From the NCBI GenBank assembly GCA_963774305.1, contig CAVZEM010000003.1, positions 62,001 through 126,000 on the forward strand: a DNA stretch of 64,000 nt, read 5' to 3'. The translations under genes and the position numbers were made by a program. Shown here in pieces: positions 39,780 through 48,326 of the stretch; the stretch's first letter is position 1, and each line of letters begins with the position of its first letter. A model generated the notes under the pieces. The model was not told the DNA's origin. It saw only the letters and a program-made list of their open reading frames with translations, and ran no database searches. The DNA is from DASUPK01 sp963774305 (GTDB lineage: Bacteria; Actinomycetota; Thermoleophilia; Solirubrobacterales; 70-9).

Positions 39780-41411
39780 TTGTCCGACGAGCGCCGACGC
39801 CTGCGCTTCACGATCATCGCGACGATCCTGGGATCCGTCGTCGTCTTCCTCGACGCTACGGTCGTCAACGTCGCCCTGCCCGCGATCAGCGACGACCTGG
39901 GGACCGGCCTGGCGGACCAGCAGTGGGTCGTCGAGGCATATCTACTCGCGCTGGTCGCCCTGCTGCTCGTCGGAGGCTCGCTCGGCGACCAGTTCGGGCG
40001 GCGCCGGATCTTCATCATCGGGCTCGGGCTGTTCGGCGTCACCTCGATCCTCTGCGGGATCGCCCCAAGCAGCGGGGTCCTGATCGCCTCGCGCGGCCTT
40101 CAAGGTCTTGCCGGCGCCCTCCTGGTTCCGGGGTCGCTCGCGATCCTGGCCGCGACCTTCGAGGGGGCCGAGCGAGGAAGGGCGGTCGGTACCTGGACCG
40201 CCTGGACCGGGATCGCGACGGTGATCGGCCCGGCCGGAGGCGGCGCGCTGATCGAGGCCCTCTCCTGGCGCGCGATCTTCCTCGTCAACGTCCCGTTGAT
40301 CCTGGTGACGATGTGGATCGCTCAGCGCTGCGTCCGCGAGAGCGTCGATCCCGAGGCCGACCGCCATATCGACTGGCTCGGGATCGTGATGTCCGCGGTC
40401 GGCCTCGGCCTCCCGGTCTTCGCACTGATCGAGCAGCCGACGCACGGATGGGGCGACCCGTTGGTGTTCGGCTCGCTGATCGCCGGCATCTTGATCTTCG
40501 CGCTCTTCATCATCTGGGAGTCGCGTTACCGGCACGCGATCCTCGACCTGAGTCTGTTCAAGGTGCGGAACTTCGCGATCACCAACATCGAGACGCTCGT
40601 GGTCTACGCGGGCCTGTTCGGCGCGTTCTTCTTCATCACCCTGTTCCTGCAGCAGACCGCCGGGTACTCGCCGATCGGCGCGGGACTCGCCACGACCCCG
40701 GTCTCGGTCGTCATGTTCGTTCTCTCGCCGCGCTTCGGCAGGATGTCCACCGGGATCGGCCCCCGTGTGCCGATGTCGATCGGACCGGTCATCGGGGGAA
40801 TCGGGCTGCTGATGTTGATGCGGGTCGGCTCCGACCCCAACTACCTCACGGAGGTCCTCCCGGCCCTCCTCGTCTTCGGGGTCGGCCTGTCGGCCACCGT
40901 CGCGCCGCTGACCGCGACGGCGCTCAACTCGGTGGAGGAGCGTCATGTCGGGATCGCCTCCGGGATCAACAACGGAGTCTCGCGGGTGGCGGGTCTCCTC
41001 GCTATCGCCATCCTCGGTGCTTTGATCGCCGGCAAGTTCACCTCGACGATCGATGACAACCTGGCCGGCAAGCAGCTCTCGCCGCAGGCCGAGCGGGCCG
41101 TCAGCGACGCCAAGGACAAGCCTCTCGGCGCGGCGGACACCGCCGACCTGGCCGCGGTCGAGGCGACCACCGTCGACCACGCGGTCACCGACGCCTCGAC
41201 GCAGTCCTTCCACCTGGGCGTGGCGGCCGGGGGCATTCTGATGATCATCGGCGGGGTGATCGCAGGGATCGGACTGCGCAACCCGAGCCGGGAGACCGAG
41301 TACGACGCCCCCGGCGCCGCGACTGCGGGCGAGTGCGCCCACTGCCCCGATCACCTGGACGGTTCGGGCTCACGGGAGCCCGAGAGCGAGCCCGTCGCCG
41401 GACCCGCGTAG
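39780..41411 (+). CDS. MFS drug exporter, DHA2 (EmrB/QacA) family
   Basis: Fourteen-helix proton-driven multidrug exporter, 543 residues. TM1 motif FLDATVVNVALPAISDDLG, motif A GGSLGDQFGRRRIFIIG, motif C region GIATVIGPAGGGALIE. The C-terminal 50 residues are acidic with a CAHCPDH motif. TTG at 39780 (product SDERRRLRFTIIATI) is chosen from the promoter box 8 nt upstream; ATG at 39744 would put the promoter inside the gene. It is a paralogue of the exporter at the left edge. Stop TAG forms part of the next promoter box. Confidence 0.94.
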   Translation: MSDERRRLRFTIIATILGSVVVFLDATVVNVALPAISDDLGTGLADQQWVVEAYLLALVALLLVGGSLGDQFGRRRIFIIGLGLFGVTSILCGIAPSSGVLIASRGLQGLAGALLVPGSLAILAATFEGAERGRAVGTWTAWTGIATVIGPAGGGALIEALSWRAIFLVNVPLILVTMWIAQRCVRESVDPEADRHIDWLGIVMSAVGLGLPVFALIEQPTHGWGDPLVFGSLIAGILIFALFIIWESRYRHAILDLSLFKVRNFAITNIETLVVYAGLFGAFFFITLFLQQTAGYSPIGAGLATTPVSVVMFVLSPRFGRMSTGIGPRVPMSIGPVIGGIGLLMLMRVGSDPNYLTEVLPALLVFGVGLSATVAPLTATALNSVEERHVGIASGINNGVSRVAGLLAIAILGALIAGKFTSTIDDNLAGKQLSPQAERAVSDAKDKPLGAADTADLAAVEATTVDHAVTDASTQSFHLGVAAGGILMIIGGVIAGIGLRNPSRETEYDAPGAATAGECAHCPDHLDGSGSREPESEPVAGPA

Positions 41412-41414
41412 GCT
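41409..41414 (+). promoter_or_regulatory. -10 box of the PPOX-fold gene (leaderless type)
   Basis: TAGGCT begins with the exporter stop codon and ends 8 nt before the ATG at 41423. Confidence 0.6.
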
Positions 41415-41422
41415 GTCTTTCA

Positions 41423-41851
41423 ATGCCGAATCTGCCCCCGGAAGCACGCGTGATCCTCGAGTCCGGCCGCCTCGCGCACTTCGTCACTCTCAATCCCGAT
41501 GGCACGCCCCAGGTGAGCTGTATCTGGGTGGGGCTGGACGGCGACGAGATCGTCAGCGGGCACCTGCCGCGCAACCAGAAGGTGAAGAACGTGGAGCGCG
41601 ACCCGCGGGTGGTGATCTCGATGGAGGGAGCGGACGACAGCGACCTGGGCCTCCGCGAGTACATCGTGGTTCGCGGGCTTGCCCGCGTCCAGGAGGGAGG
41701 GGCCGCCGAGCTTCTGCAGCGGCTGGCACACGTGTATCTGGGGCCGGACGTCAAGTTCCCGCCGATGGACGACCCTCCGCCGGGCTACGTGATCCGGACG
41801 ACGCCGGAGAGGATCGGCGGCGTCGGTCCGTGGACGGGCAAGAGCGTCTAG
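41423..41851 (+). CDS. PPOX-fold flavin/F420-dependent oxidoreductase
   Basis: Split-barrel protein of 142 residues of the pyridoxamine-5-phosphate oxidase superfamily, in actinobacteria often F420- or FMN-dependent reductases. Marks are HFVTLNPDGTPQVSCIWVG, KVKNVERDPRVVISM, REYIVVRGLARVQEGGAAEL and YVIRTTPERIGGVGPW. Exact cofactor and substrate are not determinable. It stands alone between the exporter and trpS, each with its own promoter. Confidence 0.88.
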   Translation: MPNLPPEARVILESGRLAHFVTLNPDGTPQVSCIWVGLDGDEIVSGHLPRNQKVKNVERDPRVVISMEGADDSDLGLREYIVVRGLARVQEGGAAELLQRLAHVYLGPDVKFPPMDDPPPGYVIRTTPERIGGVGPWTGKSV

Positions 41852-41865
41852 CCGGCTGCGCTTCC

Positions 41866-41871
41866 TATAGT
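41866..41871 (+). promoter_or_regulatory. -10 box of trpS (leaderless type)
   Basis: TATAGT ends 8 nt before the trpS ATG. Confidence 0.6.
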
Positions 41872-41879
41872 CCCGCGCC

Positions 41880-42867
41880 ATGCGCATCTTCAGCGGCATC
41901 CAGCCGACCGGGCGAAAGCACCTCGGCAACTACATCGGGGCGATCCGGCAATACGTCGAGAGTCAGGACCGGGGGGACCCGGCGATCTTCTTCATCGTCG
42001 ACCTTCATGCGCTCACCGTCCCCTGGGACCCCGCGACCCTGCGGGAGAGCCTCTACGACACCACCGCGATCCTGCTCGCGGCGGGCCTCGACCCGGAGCG
42101 CTGCATCCTCTTCCGCCAGTCCGACGTTCGCGAGCACACCGAGCTCACCTGGTACCTGTCGGCGCTGACCGCGCACGGCGACCTCAACCGGATGACTCAG
42201 TTCAAGGAGAAGTCCGCGAAGCAGCGCGAGCTGGTCTCGGCCGGGCTCTTCTTCTACCCGGTGCTCCAGGCCGCCGACGTGCTCGCCTACAAGGCTGAGG
42301 AGGTCCCGGTGGGCGAGGACCAGCGCCAGCACATCGAGCTGACGCGGGAGATCGCCCGCCGCTTCAACGAGCGATTCGGCCCGATCTTCGTGGAGCCCGA
42401 GCACCGGATTCCCGAGGTCGGCGCCCGGATCATGGACCTGCAGGAGCCGACCAACAAGATGTCGACGACCGGCGGAACCGAGTCGGGGACCGTGCTGGTC
42501 CTCGACGATCCCAAGACCGTCACCAAGAAGATCAAGAGCGCCGTCACCGACTCTGGCTCCGAGGTGAAGCGCGGCGAGGGCAAGGAGGGGATTGCGAACC
42601 TGATCGAGATCCTTGCGGTCGCGCGAGGCATCAGCGAGGACCAGGTTGAGAAGGAGTTCGACGGCTCCGGCTACGGCGATTTCAAGGCCGCCGTGGCGGA
42701 GGCGGTCGTCGAGTACCTCGCCCCGGTTCGGGAGCGCTACGAGGAGCTGCGCCCGGACCAGGCCGCGCTCGAGGATGTCCTCGGCGCCGGTGCCGAGAAG
42801 GCCCGCGTCGATCGCCTCCGGGACGCTCGCGGAGGTTCGCTCCGCGATCGGCGTCGGTCCGGCCTGA
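41880..42867 (+). CDS. trpS: Tryptophanyl-tRNA synthetase, frame broken near its end
   Basis: Class I synthetase charging tRNA-Trp, essential. Marks are SGIQPTGRKHLGNYIGAIRQ (HIGH region HLGN), FIVDLHALTV, PVGEDQRQHIELTREIA and KMSTT with ESGTV (KMSKS region). The first frame degenerates after GAGAEKARV; from about 42804 the next frame reads ASGTLAEVRSAIGVGPA and stops at 42867, 21 nt before scpA. Removing one G in 42800-42812 restores one ORF of about 328 residues. Without that the ORF would run to 42905 into scpA. A consensus error is the best explanation. Confidence 0.9.
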
Positions 42868-42875
42868 GCTGCCTC

Positions 42876-42881
42876 TACTGT
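42876..42881 (+). promoter_or_regulatory. -10 box of scpA (leaderless type)
   Basis: TACTGT ends 7 nt before the scpA GTG. Confidence 0.55.
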
Positions 42882-42888
42882 TCGGCGC

Positions 42889-43615
42889 GTGACCTCGGTC
42901 TCTGAGCTCGACCTCGACCTGGACGTCTTCCAGGGCCCGTTCGACCTGCTGCTCGCGGTGCTGCTGCGCGAGGAGATCTCGCTGGCGGAGGTCCCGCTGG
43001 GCGAGATCGTCGTCGCCTACGTCGACCACATGGGCGAGGACCCCGAGCTCGACCTGGACCTCGAGGCGGTCACCGAGTTCCTCGTCCTGATCGCTGCGCT
43101 CTGCGAGCTCAAGTCGCGACTGCTCCTGCCCAGCGAGGAGGGCGACCGAGGAGCTCGGGCCCCAGGAGGCGGCCGACGAGCTGCTCGCCCGGATGCTCGA
43201 GTACCGCCGCTATAGCGAGGCGGCGAGGATGCTCCACGAGCGACTCGAGCGCGAGGGTGGCGTCATGTACCGCTCGGCGCCGCTCCCGGCCGAGCTGCGG
43301 CGCGCCGCCCTCGACGCGGCCACCAAGGCGTACGAGCCCGATCGGGTCGCTGTCGCCCTCGGCGACCTGCTCACGATCCCGCCGCCGCCCGACACTCGCC
43401 ACATCCGCACCACCGTCACCCTGCAGCGCAGGCTCGGAGTGCTCAGGGACATGCTGCGATCCCGCAAGACGCTCGACTTCGACGAGGCCTTCGGCAAGGA
43501 GGACCGCTTCACCCAGGCGGTGACGCTGTTCGCTTTGCTCGAGCTCTACCGGCGCGGCGAGGCGACCTGGACGCAGCCGGAGACCTTCGGCCGCATCGAG
43601 GTGCACGCGCAATGA
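42889..43615 (+). CDS. scpA: Segregation and condensation protein ScpA, with one frameshift
   Basis: Kleisin subunit of the SMC-ScpAB condensin needed for chromosome segregation. N-terminal part: DVFQGPFDLLLAVLLREEIS, LEAVTEFLVLIAALCELKSR. At about 43142-43152 the frame breaks; the next frame continues EELGPQEAADELLARMLEYR and ends with the kleisin winged helix (VTLFALLELYRRGEATW) at 43615. Deleting one C in GCGACCGAGGAG joins the halves into about 241 residues. Overlaps scpB by 4 nt. Probably a consensus error because the gene is otherwise intact. Confidence 0.9.
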
Positions 43616-44187
43616 GCGCCGACGGACTGGGCCAGACGGTCGAGGCGCTCCTCTTCCTCTCTCCGGATCCGGTGTCGGCCGCCGAGCTCGCCGAGGCGAT
43701 CGAGGTGGAGGAGGAGGCGGTCGCCGAGGCGCTCGACGGCCTCGAGGCACGGCTGACTCAGGATGGCCGGGGCGTGCAGCTCCGCCGCGTCGCCGGCGGC
43801 TACGCGCTCGCAGCCGCCCCGGAGGCCGAGGACGCCGCCCGTCGCCTGCTCGCCAAGCCGCGAACCCCGCCGCTCACCCAGGCACAGGCCGAGGTGCTCG
43901 CCATCGTCGCCTACCTTCAGCCGGTCTCCCGCCCGGAGGTCGCCCGGATCCGCGGCGTTTCCTCCGACTCCGCCGTCGCCAGCCTGACCGAGCGGGGCAT
44001 GATCGAGGAGCGCGGGCGGACCCAGTTCGGCGCCGTCACCTACGGCACGACGCCGCTGTTCGAGAAGCTCTTCGGCCTCTCGGGCCTCGACGCGCTGCCC
44101 GACCCGGCGCAATTCGACCCGACTCCGGAGGACGAGCGCGAGCTGCGCGAACGCCTCCTGAAGGCGGGTGAGCAGCGGGTCGAGTGA
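43612..44187 (+). CDS. scpB: Segregation and condensation protein ScpB
   Basis: Partner of ScpA in the SMC complex, 191 residues, two winged helices: LGQTVEALLFLSPDPVSAAE and TQAQAEVLAIVAYLQPVSRP, then VARIRGVSSDSAVASLTERG and YGTTPLFEKLFGLSGLDALP, all standard ScpB blocks. The ATGA start overlaps scpA, and its stop overlaps the next gene (GTGA). Confidence 0.96.
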   Translation: MSADGLGQTVEALLFLSPDPVSAAELAEAIEVEEEAVAEALDGLEARLTQDGRGVQLRRVAGGYALAAAPEAEDAARRLLAKPRTPPLTQAQAEVLAIVAYLQPVSRPEVARIRGVSSDSAVASLTERGMIEERGRTQFGAVTYGTTPLFEKLFGLSGLDALPDPAQFDPTPEDERELRERLLKAGEQRVE

Positions 44188-44933
44188 AGGCCTGGATCGC
44201 AGCCGGTGTCGCACTGGCGGCGGTCGCGGCAGGGCTGGCGGGTCGGGCGGCGGCGAGCCAGACGGCGCGGGAGGCGACGCAACGCGTCCTGGTCGGCCGC
44301 TCGGTTCAGAAGCGGGCGATCACGGCTGCCCAGCTCGGTGACCCGTCCGGGGCGCGGGTGGCGCTGGTCGTCGGGGTGATCCACGGCGACGAGCGCGCCG
44401 GCCTGCGCATCGTCGACGCCATCAAGCGCAGGGCGGCCGCGGCGCCGGAGGCGCTGCAGGGAACGCAACTCTGGGCCATCCAGACGGTTAATCCGGACGG
44501 GCTGAGGGCACATACGCGCAAGAACGCGCACGGGGTGGACCTCAACCGGAACTTCCCCTATCGATGGCGAGACGACGTCCCACACTCCAACGGCTACTAC
44601 CCCGGCCCGCGACCGGTATCCGAGCCGGAGACGAGGGCCGTGATGGCGTTCATCGGGCGGATCCAGCCCGATCTGTCGATCTGGTACCACCAGCCCTGGG
44701 GCGCCGTGCTCGCCTGCCGGGGGAGACCGCCGATCGCCGCCCAGTACGCAAAGCTGGTCGGCATGCGGACGAGCTGCAGGGGCAAGGGCCTGCACGGCAC
44801 GGCGATCACCTGGGAGACGCACGCCTTTCCGGGCAGCGCCGCCTTCGTCGTCGAGATGCCGCCGGGCAAGATCAGCGGCGCCTCGGCCGACCGGCAGGCG
44901 ATGGCCGCCCTGACCGTCGCGGAGGGCCGCTGA
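44184..44933 (+). CDS. Exported M14-family zinc carboxypeptidase/amidase
   Basis: Zinc peptidase of about 249 residues with an N-terminal signal (AWIAAGVALAAVAAGLAG). M14 marks: VVGVIHGDERAGLRIVDA (zinc His and Glu), TVNPDGLRAHTRKNAHGVDL, DLNRNFPYRW, SIWYHQPWGAV (third zinc His) and VVEMPPG (catalytic Glu). Similar to murein-peptide-cleaving members such as MpaA; with the amidase gene downstream this suggests cell-wall turnover. GTG start overlaps scpB. Confidence 0.9.
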   Translation: MKAWIAAGVALAAVAAGLAGRAAASQTAREATQRVLVGRSVQKRAITAAQLGDPSGARVALVVGVIHGDERAGLRIVDAIKRRAAAAPEALQGTQLWAIQTVNPDGLRAHTRKNAHGVDLNRNFPYRWRDDVPHSNGYYPGPRPVSEPETRAVMAFIGRIQPDLSIWYHQPWGAVLACRGRPPIAAQYAKLVGMRTSCRGKGLHGTAITWETHAFPGSAAFVVEMPPGKISGASADRQAMAALTVAEGR

Positions 44934-44934
44934 G

Positions 44935-45614
44935 GTGAGCCGCATCGTCGATCGCAGTGGTCGCGGTCGCCGCGGTGATCGGCGCGAGCGCCGGCTCGAG
45001 CGCAGGGGCACAGCCCACCGCGACGACGTCGGCCGCGACCAGGCCGCCGATCCACAAGATGCTGATCCCCTATCCGAAGAAGCGAAAGCGGGAGATGGCC
45101 GCCTACTCCAAGCGTCACTACGGCCAGTACAAGTGGCGCCTCAACAATCCGAAGACGATCGTCATCCACTACGCCGTCGCCGGCAGCATCAGCACGATCT
45201 TCAACACCTTCGAACCGACCAGCCCGACGTCGAGTTCCACGAGCTGCCCAACGTCTGCTCGCACTTCGCAGTCGCCGCCTCGGGCGCTGTCTACAAGTTC
45301 GTCCCGCCGACGATCCGCTGCCGGCACACGCGTTGGCCTCAACTGGACGGCGATCGGCGTCGAGCACGTCGGCTTCTCCGATCAGGACATCCTCAACCGG
45401 CCGGCCCAGCTCAATGGCTCGCTGCAGTTCGTGCAATGGCTGCGCTGCCAGTACGGGATTCCGGTGAACCAGGTGATCGGGCACAACGAGAGCCTCTCGT
45501 CGCCGTTCTACAAGGAGCTCGACCCGCGCTTCCAGGGGCCAGACGCACGGCGACTGGAATCACGCGGACATGCAGACCTACCGCGCGGACCTGACCAAGC
45601 TCGGCGCCTGCTGA
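44935..45614 (+). pseudogene. N-acetylmuramoyl-L-alanine amidase, frame broken four times
   Basis: Peptidoglycan recognition/amidase_2 protein recoverable only by changing frame. From GTG at 44935 the reading gives VSRIV; one extra G near 44950 leads to the signal peptide AVVAVAAVIGASAGSSAGAQ and NNPKTIVIHYAVAGSISTIF. Near 45215 a base seems missing, giving DVEFHELPNVCSHFAVAASG and AVYKFVPPT. Near 45331 one extra base leads to GLNWTAIGVEHVGFSDQDI and NQVIGHNES. Near 45537 an extra G in GGGG leads to QTHGDWNHADMQTYRADL and the stop at 45614. Zinc His residues are all present in the pieces. Could be real decay, but neighbouring essential genes carry similar single-base shifts. Confidence 0.75.
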
Positions 45615-45624
45615 GCCTCGTAGC

Positions 45625-45630
45625 GACAAT
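45625..45630 (+). promoter_or_regulatory. -10 box of the pseudouridine synthase gene (leaderless type)
   Basis: GACAAT ends 6 nt before the GTG at 45637. Confidence 0.55.
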
Positions 45631-45636
45631 GGCGGA

Positions 45637-46332
45637 GTGAGGCTCGCCAAGTATCTGGCGCATGCCGGTGTCGCTTCGCGGCGCGCGGCCGAGGAACTGA
45701 TCGCCGCCGGGAAGGTGCGGGTCGGCGGCGAGGTCGTCACCGATCCGGCTCGGGACGTGGGCGAGGGCTCAAGCGTCGAGGTGAACGGCAGGGCGGTCGA
45801 GCCGGAGCCGCGCGAGGTCTGGGCGGTCAACAAGCCCGCCGGGGTGGTCTCGACCGCCCGTGAGCCGGGCAAGCGAAGAGCGATCACCGAGCTCGTCGAC
45901 TCTCCACGGCGGCTCTACCCGGTCGGCCGCCTGGATGCGGACTCCACGGGGTTGATCCTGCTCACCAACGACGGAGAGCTGGCCAACCGGCTCACCCATC
46001 CCCGCTACGGCGTGCCGAAGACCTACCGGGTCAGGCTGTCCCGTCCGCCGTCCGACAGCGACCTCGAGCGGCTTCGGAGCGGCGTGCGGCTGGAGGACGG
46101 TGCGACCGCGCCGGCTGAGGTCGAGCGACGCGGCGAGCGCGAGATCGAGGTGACGATCCGCGAGGGTCGCAAGCGACAGGTGCGCCGGATGGCCGAGGCG
46201 GTCGGCAACGAGGTCGAGTCCCTCACCCGGATCCGGATCGGCTCGCTCGAGCTCGGGGAGCTCCGGCGCGGGGAGGCCCGGCCCCTCGAGGAGGGGGAGG
46301 TCGCCGCGCTCTGGGAAGATTCCGGCCAATGA
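45637..46332 (+). CDS. rluB: rRNA pseudouridine synthase, RsuA/RluB family
   Basis: Isomerises a uridine of ribosomal RNA; 231 residues. N-terminal S4 domain (RLAKYLAHAGVASRRAAEEL, 1-60) and catalytic domain with VNKPAGVVST, YPVGRLDADSTGLILLTNDG (catalytic Asp in GRLDADS), KTYRVRLS and IREGRKRQVRRMAEAVG. It follows the scpB cluster as in many Gram-positives. RluB versus RsuA specificity is inferred from context. Overlaps the chorismate mutase gene by 4 nt. Confidence 0.92.
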   Translation: MRLAKYLAHAGVASRRAAEELIAAGKVRVGGEVVTDPARDVGEGSSVEVNGRAVEPEPREVWAVNKPAGVVSTAREPGKRRAITELVDSPRRLYPVGRLDADSTGLILLTNDGELANRLTHPRYGVPKTYRVRLSRPPSDSDLERLRSGVRLEDGATAPAEVERRGEREIEVTIREGRKRQVRRMAEAVGNEVESLTRIRIGSLELGELRRGEARPLEEGEVAALWEDSGQ

Positions 46333-46706
46333 GCGATGAACTCCGACTCTGGGCCGTGCGTGGCGCCACGAACGCCCGCAGCAACAACCCCGACACGATC
46401 GTCGCAGCGACCGAGGAGCTGATGCGGGAGCTGATGGCGCGCAACGACCTGTCGGTCGACCGGATGGTGAGCTGCATCTTCACCTCGACCCACGATCTGA
46501 ACGCGGAGTTTCCCGCGGTCGCCGCCCGCAACCTCGGCCTCGACAGCGTTCCGCTTCTCTGCGCCCAGGAGATCGACGTCCCGGGAGCGATGCGGTCGGT
46601 GGTCCGGACGCTCGTCCACTACTACGCGCCCGCTGACCACACGCCGACGCACGCATACCTCGGCGAGGCCCAGGAGCTTCGCTCGGACCTGAAGGCGGCG
46701 CAGTAG
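46329..46706 (+). CDS. aroH: Chorismate mutase, AroH (Bacillus) type
   Basis: Monofunctional trimeric chorismate mutase converting chorismate to prephenate for Phe and Tyr; 125 residues. Marks: LWAVRGATNARSNNPDTIVA (with the active-site Arg), RMVSCIFTSTHDLNAEFPA, VPLLCAQEIDVPGAM and the C-terminal VHYYAPADHTPTHAYLGEA. The AroH fold is much less common than AroQ. ATGA start inside the pseudouridine synthase stop. Confidence 0.95.
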   Translation: MSDELRLWAVRGATNARSNNPDTIVAATEELMRELMARNDLSVDRMVSCIFTSTHDLNAEFPAVAARNLGLDSVPLLCAQEIDVPGAMRSVVRTLVHYYAPADHTPTHAYLGEAQELRSDLKAAQ

Positions 46707-46708
46707 CC

Positions 46709-47222
46709 CTGCAGGTCCGCGAGGCGACCCCGGACGACACCGAGGCGATCGTCTCGGTCACCGTGGCGGGCTGGCGGACCGGCTACCGGGACATCGTCGC
46801 GCCGGACCGGCTTGCGGATCTCCCCATCGAGCGGTGGCGGCACGAGGTCGGCGTCGGCCTGAAGCGACCGGTGGACGACGCCTTCACCTACGTCGCCGAG
46901 GTCGACGACGGATTCGCCGGGTACTGCTACGTCGCGCGCGCCCTCCCGGGAGGCCGACCTCGGGCCGGGGGCCGCCGAGCTGGTGGCTATGTACGTGGAC
47001 CCGGGGCACTGGCGCCAGGGGGTGGGGAACGCACTGATGGCGGCGGCGCTCGAGCGCCTGGCAGGCCTCCCCTACGAGGAGGCGGTCCTCTGGACCTTCA
47101 AGGCGAACGAGCGCGCGATCTCCTTCTACGAGCGGCACGGCTGGCGCCCGGACGGGGCCGAGAAGATCCACCCGCGCACCGGGGAGCCCGCGGTCCGTTT
47201 TCGCCGTCCCGTAACAATGTGA
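46709..47222 (+). CDS. GNAT acetyltransferase with one frameshift
   Basis: GCN5-type N-acetyltransferase; substrate unknown. The first frame gives QVREATPDDTEAIVSVTVAG, WRTGYRDIVAPDRLADLPI and VAEVDDGFAGYCYVARAL; at about 46950 the frame breaks. The next frame reads EADLGPGAAELVAMYVDPGH, WRQGVGNALMAAALERLAG (acetyl-CoA loop) and FYERHGWRPDG, ending at 47222. One extra G in CCCGGGAGGCC explains it. No ATG/GTG/TTG precedes QVREATP, so CTG at 46709, 2 nt after the aroH stop, is taken as a provisional start; GTG at 46763 is the first standard one. Confidence 0.75.
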
Positions 47223-47225
47223 GCG

Positions 47226-48317
47226 ATGACCGTCACCTTCGCCCAGAAGCTGGAGCGGATTCCGCACTACGAGCCGGGCACGTCGCTCGAAGACGCCAAG
47301 GCTCAGGCGGAGACCGCCGACGCTGTCAAGCTCGCGTCGAACGAGTCGCCATTCCCGCCCCACCCGGACGTGGTGGAGGCGATCGCGCGTGCTGCCGCGG
47401 ACGTCAACCGCTACCCCGATCCCGAGGCGCGGGTGCTGCGCAGCGAGATCGCGAACCGCCACGACACCGATCCCGCGCGCATCGCCGTCTCCAACGGCTC
47501 GTGCGAGATCCTGCTGGCGGCCGCCCTGGCTCTTTGTGAACCCGGCGACGAGATCCTCTACGCCTGGCCCTCGTTCTCGATCTATCCGCACCTGCCGGCT
47601 CTTTCGGGCGCACGCGAGATCACGGTCCCGCTCGCCGAGGGCTACGTCCACGACCTCGACGCGATGCTGGAGGAGGTCACCGCCGCCACCCAGTTGCTGA
47701 TCGTCTGCAACCCGAACAACCCGACCGGAACGCACCTGCCCGTGGAGCGCATCGGGGCCTTCGTCGAGAGCGTGCCGGCGAGGACGACGATCATCCTCGA
47801 CGAGGCCTACATCGAGTACCAGACGAATGACGACCCGGACGCGACGCTCGACCTGCTCGCGAAGCACCCGAACGTCGTCCTGCTCCGCACCTTCAGCAAG
47901 TGCCACGGACTCGCGGGCCTGCGGGTCGGCTACGCGCTCTGCTCTCCACAGTTCCGCGCGGCGGTGGATGCGGTCCGCCAGCCCTTCAGCGTCAACACCC
48001 TGGCGCAGGCCGCCGCCGCCGAGGCGATCCGCCACCAGGACGACGTCGCGGAGAGGGTGGAGAGGAATCTGGTCGAGCGGATCTACGTCGAGGATCAGCT
48101 GCACGAGATGGGATTCACCACCGCCGAATCCGAGACCAATTTCGCCTGGATCGATCTCGGCGACCTCGACGAGGGCGAGGTGGTCGACCTCCTCACCAAG
48201 GCAGGCGTCGCCGTCCGGCCGGGCACGCCGCTCGGCGGGCCCGGGCACCTGCGAGTGAGCTACGGGACGCGCGAGGAGAACGACCGCTTCCTGGCCGCGC
48301 TCGGCGGACTCGCCTGA
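47226..48317 (+). CDS. hisC: Histidinol-phosphate/aromatic aminotransferase, HisC family
   Basis: PLP-dependent class I/II aminotransferase, 363 residues. Marks are KLASNESPFPPHPDVVEAI, NRYPDPEARVLR, VSNGSCEILLAAAL, CNPNNPTGTHLP, ILDEAYIEYQ and the PLP lysine in LRTFSKCHGLAGLRVGYAL. HisC-like enzymes also transaminate phenylpyruvate and hydroxyphenylpyruvate. With chorismate mutase upstream and tyrA-aroA nearby, and no other his gene here, an aromatic role is likely but not proved. AACAAT ends 7 nt before its ATG. Confidence 0.92.
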   Translation: MTVTFAQKLERIPHYEPGTSLEDAKAQAETADAVKLASNESPFPPHPDVVEAIARAAADVNRYPDPEARVLRSEIANRHDTDPARIAVSNGSCEILLAAALALCEPGDEILYAWPSFSIYPHLPALSGAREITVPLAEGYVHDLDAMLEEVTAATQLLIVCNPNNPTGTHLPVERIGAFVESVPARTTIILDEAYIEYQTNDDPDATLDLLAKHPNVVLLRTFSKCHGLAGLRVGYALCSPQFRAAVDAVRQPFSVNTLAQAAAAEAIRHQDDVAERVERNLVERIYVEDQLHEMGFTTAESETNFAWIDLGDLDEGEVVDLLTKAGVAVRPGTPLGGPGHLRVSYGTREENDRFLAALGGLA

Positions 48318-48326
48318 GCGCGTCCC

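Noticed and set aside
46884..48248. 454-codon minus-strand ORF opposite hisC
   Set aside because: Shadow ORF created by GC-rich third codon positions; hisC motifs are clear on the plus strand.
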